A stretch of 64,000 nt of DNA from JBBRYW01 sp038253945 (GCA_038253945.1 JBBSGR010000007.1:54369-118368); one strand, 5' to 3'. Positions 1 to 7,383 are shown, counted from the first letter of the stretch. Translations and numbers: made by a program. Notes: generated by a model from the letters alone, not told the origin.

Positions 1-155
1 TCGGGCACACGATCGCAGTCCACGATGGCCGTAAGCACGTGCCCGTCTTCGTGACGGAGCAGATGGTCGGCCACAAGCTCGGCGAGTTCGCGCCGACCCG
101 GACGTTCCGCGGGCACTCGGGCGATCGCCAGGCGCAGGTGAAGCGAGGGCGGTGA
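1..155 (+). CDS. rpsS: 30S ribosomal protein S19, 3' part (5' end outside window)
   Basis: The window opens inside this gene, in the frame beginning at base 3. The 50 visible residues are the C-terminal half of S19, with the family motifs GHTIAVHDGRKHVPV and GEFAPTRTF and a basic tail ending VKRGR. S19 sits in the 30S head and contacts S13 and the A-site tRNA. The TGA stop (153-155) overlaps the ATG of rplV in a TGATG junction, the typical coupling seen throughout this operon. The upstream genes (rplB, rplW and others) would lie just outside the window. Identification is secure; only the length is unknown. Confidence 0.96.
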   Translation, partial: GHTIAVHDGRKHVPVFVTEQMVGHKLGEFAPTRTFRGHSGDRQAQVKRGR

Positions 156-622
156 TGGCGACGGCGACGAACAACGAGGTTCGGGCCGTTGCCAAGTGGG
201 TGCGGACGTCTCCGCGCAAGGCGCGGCTCGTCGCGGAGCACATCCGCGGCCGAACCGTTCCCGAGGCGCGCACGGTGCTCGCGTTTACGCAGCGCGCCGC
301 CGCGCGGGAGGTCGAGAAGGTCCTGCGCTCCGCCGTTGCGAACGCGGAGGCGAATCACGGGCTGGCCGGCGACAACCTCTACGTGTCGGCCGCGTACGTG
401 GACGAGGGCGTGACGATGAAGCGCTTCCGCCCCAGGGCGCGCGGTCGCGCGGCCCCCATCCTCAAGCGAACGTGTCACATCACCGTCCGGCTCGCGCCCG
501 CGGTGGTAGCTCAGCGTTCGCAGACAGTGCCGAAGACTGCGGAAGAACCGACGTCGGAGCAGAAGGCGAGTCGCCGGCGGACGCGTCAGACGGCAGCCGC
601 ACAACAGGAAGGAAGAGCGTAG
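155..622 (+). CDS. rplV: 50S ribosomal protein L22
   Basis: 155 aa. The core (about residues 8-118) carries L22 hallmarks: VRTSPRKARLVAEHIRG near the N-terminus and the beta-hairpin with KRFRPRARGRAAPILKRTCH, which lines the peptide exit tunnel. The last 35-40 residues are a Gln/Thr/Glu/Arg-rich tail beyond the usual ~115 aa length, probably disordered. An in-frame GTG sits directly before the ATG at 155; the ATG is preferred because it overlaps the rpsS stop. The TAG stop shares its last base with the rpsC GTG. Confidence 0.96.
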   Translation: MATATNNEVRAVAKWVRTSPRKARLVAEHIRGRTVPEARTVLAFTQRAAAREVEKVLRSAVANAEANHGLAGDNLYVSAAYVDEGVTMKRFRPRARGRAAPILKRTCHITVRLAPAVVAQRSQTVPKTAEEPTSEQKASRRRTRQTAAAQQEGRA

Positions 623-1680
623 TGGGCCAAAAAATTCATCCGGGCGGGATGCGCATCGGCGTCATCCACGACTGGAAATCGAACTGGTACACGGGCACGA
701 AGGACTTCCCCGCCTACCTGCTCGAGGACATCAAGATCCGCCGCCACATCAACGGCAAGCTCTCGCATGCCGGCCTGTCCGACATCCTGATCCGCAAGGA
801 CAAGCAGCGGATCACCGTCGACATCTTCACTGCCCGGCCGGGGATCGTGATCGGCAAGTCGGGCGTCGAGGTCGATGCGCTCCGCAAGGAGCTGCACGCC
901 CTGACGCAGAAGAACGTCCACATCAACATCAACGAGATCAAGCGGCCCGAGCTCGACGCGAAGCTCGTCGCCCAATCGATCGCCGAGCAGCTCGAGAACC
1001 GCGTCAGCTTTCGGCGCGCGATGAAGCGTTCGCTCGCCTCGGCTATCCGCTCGGGCGCGCAGGGAATCAAGATCGTCTGCGGCGGCCGCCTCGGCGGCGG
1101 GGAGATGAGCCGCTCCGAGGCGTACTCCGAGGGCCGTGTGCCGCTGCACACGATCAGAGCCGACATCGACTACGGCTTCGTCGAGGCGAAGACGACGTTC
1201 GGTCGGATCGGGGTCAAAGTCTGGATCAACAAGGGCGAGATCATGCCGGAGGGCTTCGAGGGCATGACCCGAGGCGACGGCCGTCTGGGCGACCAGGATC
1301 AGGCGCGCCGCCGCGGCGGCGTTACCGAGGGCCTCGGCGCCTCGAGGGAGTCGAGCCGTGGCCGCTCGGGCGACCGCGAGGGCCTCGGCCCCGTGCGGCG
1401 CCGCGGCGAGGGCCGCGGACGCGGCGGCGGAACCCGCCCCTCGGGGGCCGGGGATCGCGCGCGCGCGCAGTCGGGCGTGGAGCGCCCGCGTACCGACGAG
1501 GCCGCCCGCTCGGCCGAGGGGCGCACCCAGCCGGTGATCGAGCCGCAGGTCGAGTCCGCACCCGCCCCGGTCGTCGACGCGCCCGACACGACGACGCCGA
1601 AGACGATACAGGAGGACCCGACGAAGCTCGAGAGCTCGGGCGACGCGAGCCGGGAGTCCGGCGGCGGAGGGAATGGCTAG
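622..1680 (+). CDS. rpsC: 30S ribosomal protein S3 with a long C-terminal extension
   Basis: 352 aa, against roughly 210-275 in most bacteria. Residues 1-215 are canonical S3: QKIHPGGMRIG at the N-terminus, the KH domain with GIVIGKSGVEVDALR, and the C-terminal domain with GIKIVCGGRLGG and RADIDYGFVEA. S3 forms part of the mRNA entry channel. After about residue 215 there is an extension of ~137 residues, first Arg/Gly/Glu-rich and then Pro/Thr/Ser-rich, without recognisable fold. The start is the GTG at 622, overlapping the rplV stop by one base (GTAGTG). The TAG stop likewise overlaps the rplP GTG. The frame upstream of 622 is open but encodes no S3 sequence. Confidence 0.96.
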   Translation: MGQKIHPGGMRIGVIHDWKSNWYTGTKDFPAYLLEDIKIRRHINGKLSHAGLSDILIRKDKQRITVDIFTARPGIVIGKSGVEVDALRKELHALTQKNVHININEIKRPELDAKLVAQSIAEQLENRVSFRRAMKRSLASAIRSGAQGIKIVCGGRLGGGEMSRSEAYSEGRVPLHTIRADIDYGFVEAKTTFGRIGVKVWINKGEIMPEGFEGMTRGDGRLGDQDQARRRGGVTEGLGASRESSRGRSGDREGLGPVRRRGEGRGRGGGTRPSGAGDRARAQSGVERPRTDEAARSAEGRTQPVIEPQVESAPAPVVDAPDTTTPKTIQEDPTKLESSGDASRESGGGGNG

Positions 1681-2102
1681 TGCTCCTCCCGCGCAAGACG
1701 AAGTTTCGCAAGGTTCACCGGGGGCGGCGCGCCGGCCTCGCCAAAGGTCAGACGGCCGTCCACTACGGCGACTTCGGGCTCAAGTCGCTCGAGGCGGCGT
1801 GGGTGACCAACCGCCAGATCGAGGCGGCCCGGATCGCGATGACGCGCAAGATCAAGCGTGGCGGTAAGGTGTGGATCAACGTCTTCCCGGACAAGTCGGT
1901 GACGCAGAAGCCGGCCGAGACGCGCATGGGCTCGGGTAAGGGCTCGCCGGAACACTGGGTCGCGGTCGTCAAGCCGGGGCGCGTCATGTTCGAGCTGGCC
2001 GGCGTCCCCGAGCCGCTCGCACGCGAGGCACTGCGGCTTGCAGGCTCGAAGTTGCCGGTGAAGACGAAATTCGTGAAGCGCGAGGCTGACCTCTTCGACT
2101 AG
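1680..2102 (+). CDS. rplP: 50S ribosomal protein L16
   Basis: 140 aa, normal length. Typical L16 sequence: MLLPRKTKFRKVHRGRR at the start, then KSLEAAWVTNRQIEAARIA and RMGSGKGSPEHWVAVV, the loop that approaches the A-site tRNA near the peptidyl transferase centre. The GTG start at 1680 shares its G with the TAG stop of rpsC. The next gene, rpmC, starts 8 bases after the stop behind GGAG. Confidence 0.97.
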   Translation: MLLPRKTKFRKVHRGRRAGLAKGQTAVHYGDFGLKSLEAAWVTNRQIEAARIAMTRKIKRGGKVWINVFPDKSVTQKPAETRMGSGKGSPEHWVAVVKPGRVMFELAGVPEPLAREALRLAGSKLPVKTKFVKREADLFD

Positions 2103-2110
2103 GAGTGGAG

Positions 2111-2311
2111 ATGAAGGCAAAAGAATTACGAGATCTGACCGATGACGAGCTGGAGCACCGGTTGGAGGAGCGCCGTCAGGAGCTCTTCAACCTTCGCTTC
2201 CAGGCCGGCACGGGCGCGCTCGAGAACACAGCGCGCCTGACTGGCGCAAAGCGCGACGTCGCCCGCATCCTGACCGTCCAGACCGAGCGCATCACCCGCC
2301 GGGAGAGGTAA
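2111..2311 (+). CDS. rpmC: 50S ribosomal protein L29
   Basis: 66 aa, normal for L29. The pattern MKAKELRDLTDDELEHRL followed by ELFNLRFQ is diagnostic for this two-helix protein near the tunnel exit, where trigger factor and SRP dock. An in-frame GTG at 2105 exists. ATG 2111 is preferred because GGAG at 2102-2105 gives proper spacing and the family begins MKAKEL. rpsQ follows after 5 bases. Confidence 0.95.
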   Translation: MKAKELRDLTDDELEHRLEERRQELFNLRFQAGTGALENTARLTGAKRDVARILTVQTERITRRER

Positions 2312-2316
2312 CGCGA

Positions 2317-2901
2317 ATGACCAAAGAGACCAAGCCAACCGAGGAAGCCAGCGAGCAGTCCGCCGCCGCGGTGGACGCGCCCGTGCCGGCAGTTCCGGCC
2401 GATGACGCTCCGGTTACCGACGCCGACGCGCAATCCGACGCCGAGGCGCCTGCAGCCGACACCTCCCCGAGCGCCGAGGCTTCCCCGATCGACCCTCCCG
2501 CGGCCGAAGCTTCAGCCGCCGAAGCTCCTCGGGAGGTTCGGCGTCCCAAGAAGCGCCTGCCCCGGCCGCTACGGCGCCAGCGACCCGCGGTGAGGCGAGA
2601 GAAGCCGGCGAGCCGCCGGCCGATCGTCCGTCTGCCCAAACCCGAGGGAGAGCGTGGTCGAACTCAGGAGCGTCGCGGGGTCGTCGTCTCGAGTGCGATG
2701 GACAAGACGATCGTCGTGAAGGTCGACACGATCAAGGCGCACCGGCGCTACAAGAAGGTCGTTCGCCGCTCGAGCAAGTATCACGCTCACGACGAGCAGA
2801 ACGCTGCAAAGGTCGGAGACCTCGTCCGCATCGTCGAGACGCGACCGCTGTCGAAGACCAAGACCTGGCGCCTGGCAGAAATCGTCGAGGCGGCGAGGTA
2901 G
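2317..2901 (+). CDS. rpsQ: 30S ribosomal protein S17 with a long N-terminal extension
   Basis: 194 aa, about twice the usual ~85 aa. The conserved OB-fold core is the last ~85 residues: RRGVVVSSAMDKTIVVKVD, HRRYKKVVRRSSKYHAHDE and ETRPLSKTKTWRL. The first ~105 residues are Ala/Pro/Glu/Asp-rich and then Arg/Pro-rich, low complexity, probably disordered. ATG at 2317 follows rpmC by 5 bases with a purine-rich stretch upstream (GGGAGAGG). No good start is seen immediately before the core, so the extension is probably translated. Confidence 0.92.
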   Translation: MTKETKPTEEASEQSAAAVDAPVPAVPADDAPVTDADAQSDAEAPAADTSPSAEASPIDPPAAEASAAEAPREVRRPKKRLPRPLRRQRPAVRREKPASRRPIVRLPKPEGERGRTQERRGVVVSSAMDKTIVVKVDTIKAHRRYKKVVRRSSKYHAHDEQNAAKVGDLVRIVETRPLSKTKTWRLAEIVEAAR

Positions 2902-2905
2902 GGCG

Positions 2906-3274
2906 ATGATCCAGCAGGAATCTCGACTACGGGTCGCGGACAACACGGGTGCTCGGACGCTCCTTTGCATCCGTGTCATGGGCGGCTCGCACCGCCGCTA
3001 CGCGCACGTCGGCGACATCATCGTCGGTACCGTGAAGACGGCGACTCCGCAGGGCACGGTCAAGAAGGGTGAAGTCGTGCGCGCCGTCGTCGTGCGGACG
3101 AAGAAGCCCTTCGGCCGGAACGACGGCAGCCAGATTGCCTTCGACGAGAACGCAGCCGTCATCATCGACGGCCAGCGTAACCCGCGCGGCACGCGGATCT
3201 TCGGCCCCGTCGCGCGCGAGTTGCGTGAGAAGAACTTCATGAAAATCGTGAGTCTTGCCCCGGAGGTGCTGTGA
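2906..3274 (+). CDS. rplN: 50S ribosomal protein L14
   Basis: 122 aa, exactly the family length. MIQQESRLRVADNTGARTL at the N-terminus and ENAAVIIDGQRNPRGTRIFGPVARELR near the end are diagnostic. L14 lies at the subunit interface and helps form intersubunit bridges. It starts 4 bases after rpsQ. Its TGA stop overlaps the rplX ATG (TGATG). Confidence 0.97.
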   Translation: MIQQESRLRVADNTGARTLLCIRVMGGSHRRYAHVGDIIVGTVKTATPQGTVKKGEVVRAVVVRTKKPFGRNDGSQIAFDENAAVIIDGQRNPRGTRIFGPVARELREKNFMKIVSLAPEVL

Positions 3275-3645
3275 TGGCTCAGACGATGAGAATCAAGAAG
3301 GGCGATCTCGTCCAGGTCCTGAGCGGTAAGGACCGCGGCAAGCAAGGCCGCGTCCTCGAGTCGCTGCCGGGTAAGCGTCGCGTGATCGTCGAGAACCTCA
3401 ATCTCGTGAAGAGGCACACGAAGCCGCGCCCGATCTCCAACTCCAGCCGCATGGGTCAGCAGCAGATGACTCCCGGGGGCGTGATCGCCCGGCCCGCTCC
3501 GCTGCCGGTATCGAACGTCATGATCGTCTGCCCGACGTGCAGGCGTGCGACGCGGATCGGGATCGAGTTCAAGGAGTTCAAGGGCTCCCGTCGCCGCATT
3601 CGCGTGTGTCGCCGCGCCGACTGCGGCCAGGAGATCGACAGATGA
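3274..3645 (+). CDS. rplX: 50S ribosomal protein L24
   Basis: 123 aa. The KOW motif region (KKGDLVQVLSGKDRGKQGRV) is followed by ENLNLVKRHTKPRP and a C-terminal part with CPTCRRATRIG, a common L24 form; a later Cys pair (CRRADC) could complete a metal site. L24 initiates assembly of the large subunit. ATG 3274 overlaps the rplN stop and has GGAGG at 3262-3266. A GTG at 3271 is possible but too close to that site. Confidence 0.95.
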   Translation: MAQTMRIKKGDLVQVLSGKDRGKQGRVLESLPGKRRVIVENLNLVKRHTKPRPISNSSRMGQQQMTPGGVIARPAPLPVSNVMIVCPTCRRATRIGIEFKEFKGSRRRIRVCRRADCGQEIDR

Positions 3646-3689
3646 TGTCGGGGCCGTCGCTCGTGATCTGTCCGGTAGGTGACTGCTAG
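3642..3689 (+). CDS. 15-codon bridging micro-ORF between rplX and rplE
   Basis: ATG at 3642 overlaps the rplX stop (ATGA). The frame runs 15 codons (MMSGPSLVICPVGDC) to a TAG at 3687-3689, whose last base is the first base of the rplE GTG. It therefore joins both neighbours with the same one- to four-base overlaps that link the real genes in this operon. The peptide resembles nothing I know. It may serve only to hand ribosomes from rplX to rplE, which has no obvious Shine-Dalgarno of its own. Translation is inferred from geometry only. Confidence 0.4.
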   Translation: MMSGPSLVICPVGDC

Positions 3690-4294
3690 TGGCCCGCGCG
3701 CGCAAAAAGGACGACGGCGGCGGGGGAAACGGCTACGTGCCGCGCCTCAAGACGCGTTACGAGCAGGAGCTCCGCGGCGAGCTCAAGGAGCAGCTCGAGC
3801 TCGCGTCGGTGATGCAGGTGCCGCGCGTCAGCAAGATCACGCTGAACATGGGCGTGGGGGAGGCGAAGACGGATGCGAAGGCGCTGGACTCCGCGACTGC
3901 CGAGCTGAGCACGATCGCCGGGCAGCGAGCGCAGATCCGGCGTGCGCGAAAATCGATCGCGAGCTTCAAGCTTCGCGAGGGCATGCCGATCGGCGCGCGC
4001 GTCACGCTCCGTGGGACGAGAATGTACGAGTTCCTCGACCGGCTCGTCTCGGTCGCGCTTCCACGGATCCGAGACTTCCGCGGGCTGAATCCGGGCTCGT
4101 TCGACGGGCGCGGCAACTACTCGCTCGGGATCCGCGAGCAGATCATCTTTCCCGAGATCGACTACGACGACGTCGCGACGGTTCGCGGCCTCGACGTGGC
4201 GATCACGACCACGGCGACGACGGACGACCAGGCCTTCGCGCTCCTGCGCGGGCTCGGCCTACCGTTCGCCGCAGAAGGAGGAAGTACCAACTAG
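3689..4294 (+). CDS. rplE: 50S ribosomal protein L5
   Basis: 201 aa, slightly longer than the usual ~180 because of a 15-residue N-terminal stretch rich in Lys/Asp/Gly. Family motifs: VSKITLNMGVGEA, KSIASFKLREGMPIGARVTLRG and NYSLGIREQIIFPEIDYD. L5 binds 5S rRNA and forms bridge B1b with S13. GTG at 3689 shares its G with the micro-ORF stop. The TAG at the end shares its G with the rpsN GTG. Confidence 0.96.
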   Translation: MARARKKDDGGGGNGYVPRLKTRYEQELRGELKEQLELASVMQVPRVSKITLNMGVGEAKTDAKALDSATAELSTIAGQRAQIRRARKSIASFKLREGMPIGARVTLRGTRMYEFLDRLVSVALPRIRDFRGLNPGSFDGRGNYSLGIREQIIFPEIDYDDVATVRGLDVAITTTATTDDQAFALLRGLGLPFAAEGGSTN

Positions 4295-4479
4295 TGGCCA
4301 AGAAGTCATTGATCGCCAAGGCGGCGCGCCCGCAGCGCTTCAAGGTGCGGGAGTACACGCGCTGCAACCGCTGCGGTAGACCCCGTGCCGTGTTCCGCAA
4401 GTTCGGGCTGTGCCGGATCTGCCTGCGCGAGCTTGCGCACCAGGGCGCGGTCCCCGGGATGACGAAGAGCTCGTGGTAG
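4294..4479 (+). CDS. rpsZ: 30S ribosomal protein S14, zinc-binding type Z
   Basis: 61 aa with GTG start at 4294, read in the frame that begins just after the AGGAGG at 4277-4282. Two CxxC pairs (YTRCNRCGR and LCRICLREL) mark the short zinc-containing S14 form rather than the ~100-aa zinc-free one. The C-terminus (GAVPGMTKSSW) is diagnostic. It ends 10 bases before rpsH, leaving a GGGAGAG site. Confidence 0.95.
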   Translation: MAKKSLIAKAARPQRFKVREYTRCNRCGRPRAVFRKFGLCRICLRELAHQGAVPGMTKSSW

Positions 4480-4489
4480 GGAGAGCCAG

Positions 4490-4921
4490 ATGCTGACCGA
4501 TCCGATCGCAGACATGCTCACGCGCATCCGCAACGCCAACAAGGCGATGCACGACACGGCCCAGATGCCGACCTCCCGCATAAAGGAGTCGATCGCGCGC
4601 ATCCTCAAGGACGAGGGGTACATCGCCGGTTGCCACGTCGAGAAAGGAGCGGACCGAAAGGGCCCCGCAGGAGAGCCCGACCCGCTCAGCTACGACATTC
4701 TCGTGATCGAGCTGAAGTTCGGCCGCAACCGCGAGCGGGTCATCACCGACCTCCGCCGCATCTCGAAGCCGGGACGCCGCATCTACGCGGGGAAGGATCG
4801 CCTGCCGCGCGTCCTCGGCGGCCTGGGCACCGCTATCCTGTCCACCTCCACGGGCCTCGTCACGAGCCGGACAGCGCAGGAGCGCGGGATCGGTGGCGAG
4901 GTCATTTGTCATATCTGGTGA
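4490..4921 (+). CDS. rpsH: 30S ribosomal protein S8
   Basis: 143 aa, somewhat longer than the usual ~132 because of an insertion (about residues 51-65, GADRKGPAGEPDPLS) after YIAGCHVE. N-terminus DPIADMLTRIRNANKA and C-terminus STSTGLVTSRTAQERGIGGEVICHIW are typical. S8 binds helix 21 of 16S rRNA and in E. coli represses the spc operon translationally; whether that holds here cannot be judged. Shine-Dalgarno GGGAGAG lies 5-11 bases upstream. Confidence 0.95.
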   Translation: MLTDPIADMLTRIRNANKAMHDTAQMPTSRIKESIARILKDEGYIAGCHVEKGADRKGPAGEPDPLSYDILVIELKFGRNRERVITDLRRISKPGRRIYAGKDRLPRVLGGLGTAILSTSTGLVTSRTAQERGIGGEVICHIW

Positions 4922-4961
4922 AGACCTGACGGTTTTCGCCGGCGGGAGAGACTGAAGAGCA

Positions 4962-5495
4962 ATGAGCCGGATTGGAAAGAGGCCGATCGAAGTTCCGAGC
5001 AGTGTGTCTGTGGCGCTGGCCCCTGGCCGGGTTACGGTGAACGGGCCTCTTGGCGAGCTCGAGCAGGCAGTCCCGACTCGCATGCAGATCGCGCAGGCCG
5101 AAGGCGAGTTGTCCGTCACTCGGCCGAGCGAGCGCAGCGAGGATCGCGCGCTTCACGGGCTGACGCGGACGCTCGTCGCGAACATGGTCGAGGGCGTCAC
5201 GAAGGGGTTCGAGAAGCGGCTCGAGCTGCAGGGTGTCGGCTACCGCGCAGCATTGCGCGGAACCGCTCTGGAGCTCAACGTCGGTTATTCCCACTCGGTT
5301 GTGATGCAGCCGCGTGACGGGATCGAGTTCGAGGTGCCCGCGCCCAATCAAATCGTCGTCAAGGGAATCGACAAGCAGCAGGTCGGCCAGACGGCCGCAG
5401 AGGTGCGCTCCGTGCGACCGCCCGAGCCGTACAAGGGGAAGGGCATCCGCTACCAGGGCGAGTACGTGAGGCGGAAGGTAGGTAAGCGCGCCTGA
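4962..5495 (+). CDS. rplF: 50S ribosomal protein L6
   Basis: 177 aa, normal. MSRIGKRPIEVPSSV at the start, ELQGVGYRAALRG in the middle and PPEPYKGKGIRYQGEYVRRKVGK at the end identify L6, which lies near the factor-binding centre. The 40-base gap after rpsH carries GGGAGAG just before the ATG. The stop TGA (5493-5495) overlaps an ATG that opens the 37-codon ORF below. Confidence 0.96.
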   Translation: MSRIGKRPIEVPSSVSVALAPGRVTVNGPLGELEQAVPTRMQIAQAEGELSVTRPSERSEDRALHGLTRTLVANMVEGVTKGFEKRLELQGVGYRAALRGTALELNVGYSHSVVMQPRDGIEFEVPAPNQIVVKGIDKQQVGQTAAEVRSVRPPEPYKGKGIRYQGEYVRRKVGKRA

Positions 5496-5610
5496 TGCTG
5501 GCTCTTGACTCCGCTCTTCGTAGCGAGGGAACCTCCCGGTTCCCCCGAACCCCCTCCACCGGTCCGCTCTTGCGGACGGGCGGCTTCGCCGCCGGCAAGC
5601 GCGCCTGATG
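5484..5610 (+). repeat. Direct-repeat-flanked stem-loop insert in the operon
   Basis: AAGCGCGCCTGATG occurs at 5484-5497 (end of rplF) and again at 5597-5610 (start of rplR), 113 bases apart. Between them are inverted repeats GGGAACC/GGTTCCC (5528-5534 and 5538-5544), GTCCGC/GCGGAC (5562-5567 and 5572-5577) and a GCGGC/GCCGC pair near 5580-5592. Removing one repeat unit restores a direct rplF-rplR TGATG overlap, so the ancestral state is easy to see. Confidence 0.75.
5495..5608 (+). CDS. 37-codon ORF inserted between rplF and rplR
   Basis: ATG 5495 overlaps the rplF stop (TGATG) and the frame runs 37 codons to a TGA (5606-5608) that overlaps the rplR ATG in the same way. The peptide begins MLALDSALRSEGTSRFPR and ends in FAAGKRA, copying the last codons of rplF. 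It is Arg/Pro/Gly-rich with no known similarity. The segment looks inserted: it is bounded by 14-base direct repeats and contains stem-loops. Retention of an open frame suggests translation is needed to keep rplR coupled. No evidence of a peptide function. Confidence 0.4.
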   Translation: MLALDSALRSEGTSRFPRTPSTGPLLRTGGFAAGKRA

Positions 5611-5964
5611 GTCGCGCTGACCAAGCCGATGGCCCGCGCTCGCCGGCACCGCCGTGTCCGCGGCCGCATCTCGGGCACGGCCGAGCGGCCGCGTCTCGTC
5701 GTCTTCCGCTCGAACAAGGGCATCTCGTGCCAGCTCGTCGACGATCTCGAGGGCCGGACGCTGGCCTCCGCCAGCTGGACCAACCTCAAGAAGTCGTTCA
5801 AGGGCACGAAGATCGAGCAGGCGACGGAGGTTGGCAAGCTGCTGGCCGCGCAGGCCGGAAAGGCTGAGATCGAGCGCCTCGTCTTCGATCGCGCTGGTTA
5901 CCTGTACCACGGGCGAGTGAAGGCCCTGGCCGACGGCGCGCGAGAGGGAGGCTTGAGGTTCTGA
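5608..5964 (+). CDS. rplR: 50S ribosomal protein L18
   Basis: 118 aa, normal. RHRRVRGRISGTAERPRL and the C-terminal FDRAGYLYHGRVKALADGAREGGL are diagnostic of L18, the 5S rRNA-binding protein. ATG 5608 overlaps the stop of the 37-codon ORF. A second in-frame ATG (MARARRHR) lies eight codons later. The TGA stop overlaps the rpsE ATG. Confidence 0.96.
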   Translation: MVALTKPMARARRHRRVRGRISGTAERPRLVVFRSNKGISCQLVDDLEGRTLASASWTNLKKSFKGTKIEQATEVGKLLAAQAGKAEIERLVFDRAGYLYHGRVKALADGAREGGLRF

Positions 5965-6590
5965 TGGCGACCAACGTTGCGGAGTCGAGGGAGCTCAAGG
6001 AGCGCGTGGTCGAGATCAATCGCGTCGCCAAGGTCGTCAAGGGCGGCAGGCGGTTCTCGTTCACGGCGCTCGTCGTGATCGGCGACGAGGTCGACCGCGT
6101 CGGGGTCGGCTACGGCAAGGCGCGCGAAGTCCCGCTCGCGATCTCCAAGGCGGTCGATGACGCGAAGAAGAACCTGTTCCAGGTGCCGAAGCACGGCACG
6201 ACGATCACGCATGAGGTGCTCGGGCGCTTCTCGGCCGCGCGCGTCATGCTGCGGCCGGCGAGCGAGGGGACGGGCGTGATCGCAGGAGGCGGCGTTCGCG
6301 CCGTGCTCGAGCTTGCAGGCATCCGGGACATCCTCGCGAAAAGCCTCGGCACGACGAATCCGATCAACATGGCCAAGGCGACCGTGCAGGGCCTGCAGAG
6401 CCTACGGCGTCCCGCGGAGGTCGCAGCGAGCCGCGGCCTCGCAATCCGGGACGTGCTCCCGCTGCCGGCGAAGCGCGCCGAGGAGCAGGAGGAGACGGCT
6501 GAACCGGCGCGGCCCGAGCTCGTGAGCGACGCTCCGGCGGGCCGGGCTGAGGAGACCGATGGCGAAGATTCTGATCACGCAGGTTCGTAG
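5964..6590 (+). CDS. rpsE: 30S ribosomal protein S5
   Basis: 208 aa. Core motifs: ELKERVVEINRVAKVVKGGR (dsRNA-binding fold), GVGYGKAREVPLAI and GTGVIAGGGVRAVLE, then GTTNPINMAKAT. The last ~40 residues are an acidic Glu/Ala/Pro extension (EEQEETAEPARPELV). S5 helps form the mRNA entry site and decoding fidelity region. The final 32 bases overlap rpmD, which starts inside it at 6559. Confidence 0.96.
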   Translation: MATNVAESRELKERVVEINRVAKVVKGGRRFSFTALVVIGDEVDRVGVGYGKAREVPLAISKAVDDAKKNLFQVPKHGTTITHEVLGRFSAARVMLRPASEGTGVIAGGGVRAVLELAGIRDILAKSLGTTNPINMAKATVQGLQSLRRPAEVAASRGLAIRDVLPLPAKRAEEQEETAEPARPELVSDAPAGRAEETDGEDSDHAGS

Positions 6591-6747
6591 CCAGATCGGA
6601 CAGAGCGAGCGCCACCGCGGCACGCTGCGGGCGCTCGGTCTGGGCAAGATCGGCCGGACCGCAGAGCACGCGGAGAGCCCGCAGCTCGCCGGTATGCTGA
6701 GAAAGGTCCGCCATCTCGTTCGAGTTGAGAGCGCTGGGAGCAGCTGA
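6559..6747 (+). CDS. rpmD: 50S ribosomal protein L30
   Basis: 62 aa, normal. KILITQVRSQIGQSERHRGT and ALGLGKIGRTAEH match L30. ATG 6559 lies 32 bases before the rpsE stop, a larger overlap than elsewhere in the operon. The next in-frame start is far inside the conserved region, so the overlap is real. The TGA stop overlaps the rplO ATG. Confidence 0.95.
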   Translation: MAKILITQVRSQIGQSERHRGTLRALGLGKIGRTAEHAESPQLAGMLRKVRHLVRVESAGSS

Positions 6748-7379
6748 TGCCCGACGAGCTGAACCTTTCCAACCTCAAGCCCGCGAGCCCTCGCCGGAAC
6801 CGCAAGCGCATCGGCCGCGGACAGGGCTCTGGCAAGGGCCGCTACTCCGGTCGGGGTCTCAAGGGCCAGAAGTCGCGCTCGGGCTCGCACAAGATGCGCG
6901 CCGGCTTCGAGGGCGGGCAGATGCCCGTCTACATGCGGCTCGGCAAGCAGCGAGGCGCGACCTCGGCCGATGCAATGCCGATCGGCCCGCACCGGACGTC
7001 GACGATTCCGGTCAACGTGCGCGATCTCGACCGCTTCGACGACGGTGCGGAGGTGACAGTCGACGCACTCGTCTCGGCGGGCCTGATCAAGAACACGCGC
7101 ACCGACGTCAAGATCCTGGGAGAGGGGGAGCTGAAGAAGCGGCTGACCGTCGTGGCCCACCGCTTCTCTGCGACCGCCCGCGAGAAGATCGAGGCGGCAG
7201 GCGGAACGGTGCAGGCGCTTCGCGACGACGAGTCGGTCCGGCCGCGAGGCAAGAAGGCGCGCCGCCGCGACCAGGCCGCGGCGAAGAGAGCGTCACGCGC
7301 GACGGCTGCGGCGGCCCCGGACGAGGCAGTCGACGCCGAGCCGGAAGGCGCGGCCAAGGCCGCGGAGGGAGAAGGGTAG
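6747..7379 (+). CDS. rplO: 50S ribosomal protein L15
   Basis: 210 aa; residues 1-150 are canonical L15 with the Gly/Arg-rich N-terminus (RKRIGRGQGSGKGRYSGRG) and FEGGQMPVYMRLGKQRG. From about residue 160 there is a Lys/Arg-rich and then Ala/Glu-rich tail of ~50 residues not found in most homologs. The start ATG overlaps the rpmD stop. secY follows after 4 bases. Confidence 0.95.
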   Translation: MPDELNLSNLKPASPRRNRKRIGRGQGSGKGRYSGRGLKGQKSRSGSHKMRAGFEGGQMPVYMRLGKQRGATSADAMPIGPHRTSTIPVNVRDLDRFDDGAEVTVDALVSAGLIKNTRTDVKILGEGELKKRLTVVAHRFSATAREKIEAAGGTVQALRDDESVRPRGKKARRRDQAAAKRASRATAAAAPDEAVDAEPEGAAKAAEGEG

Positions 7380-7383
7380 GGGG

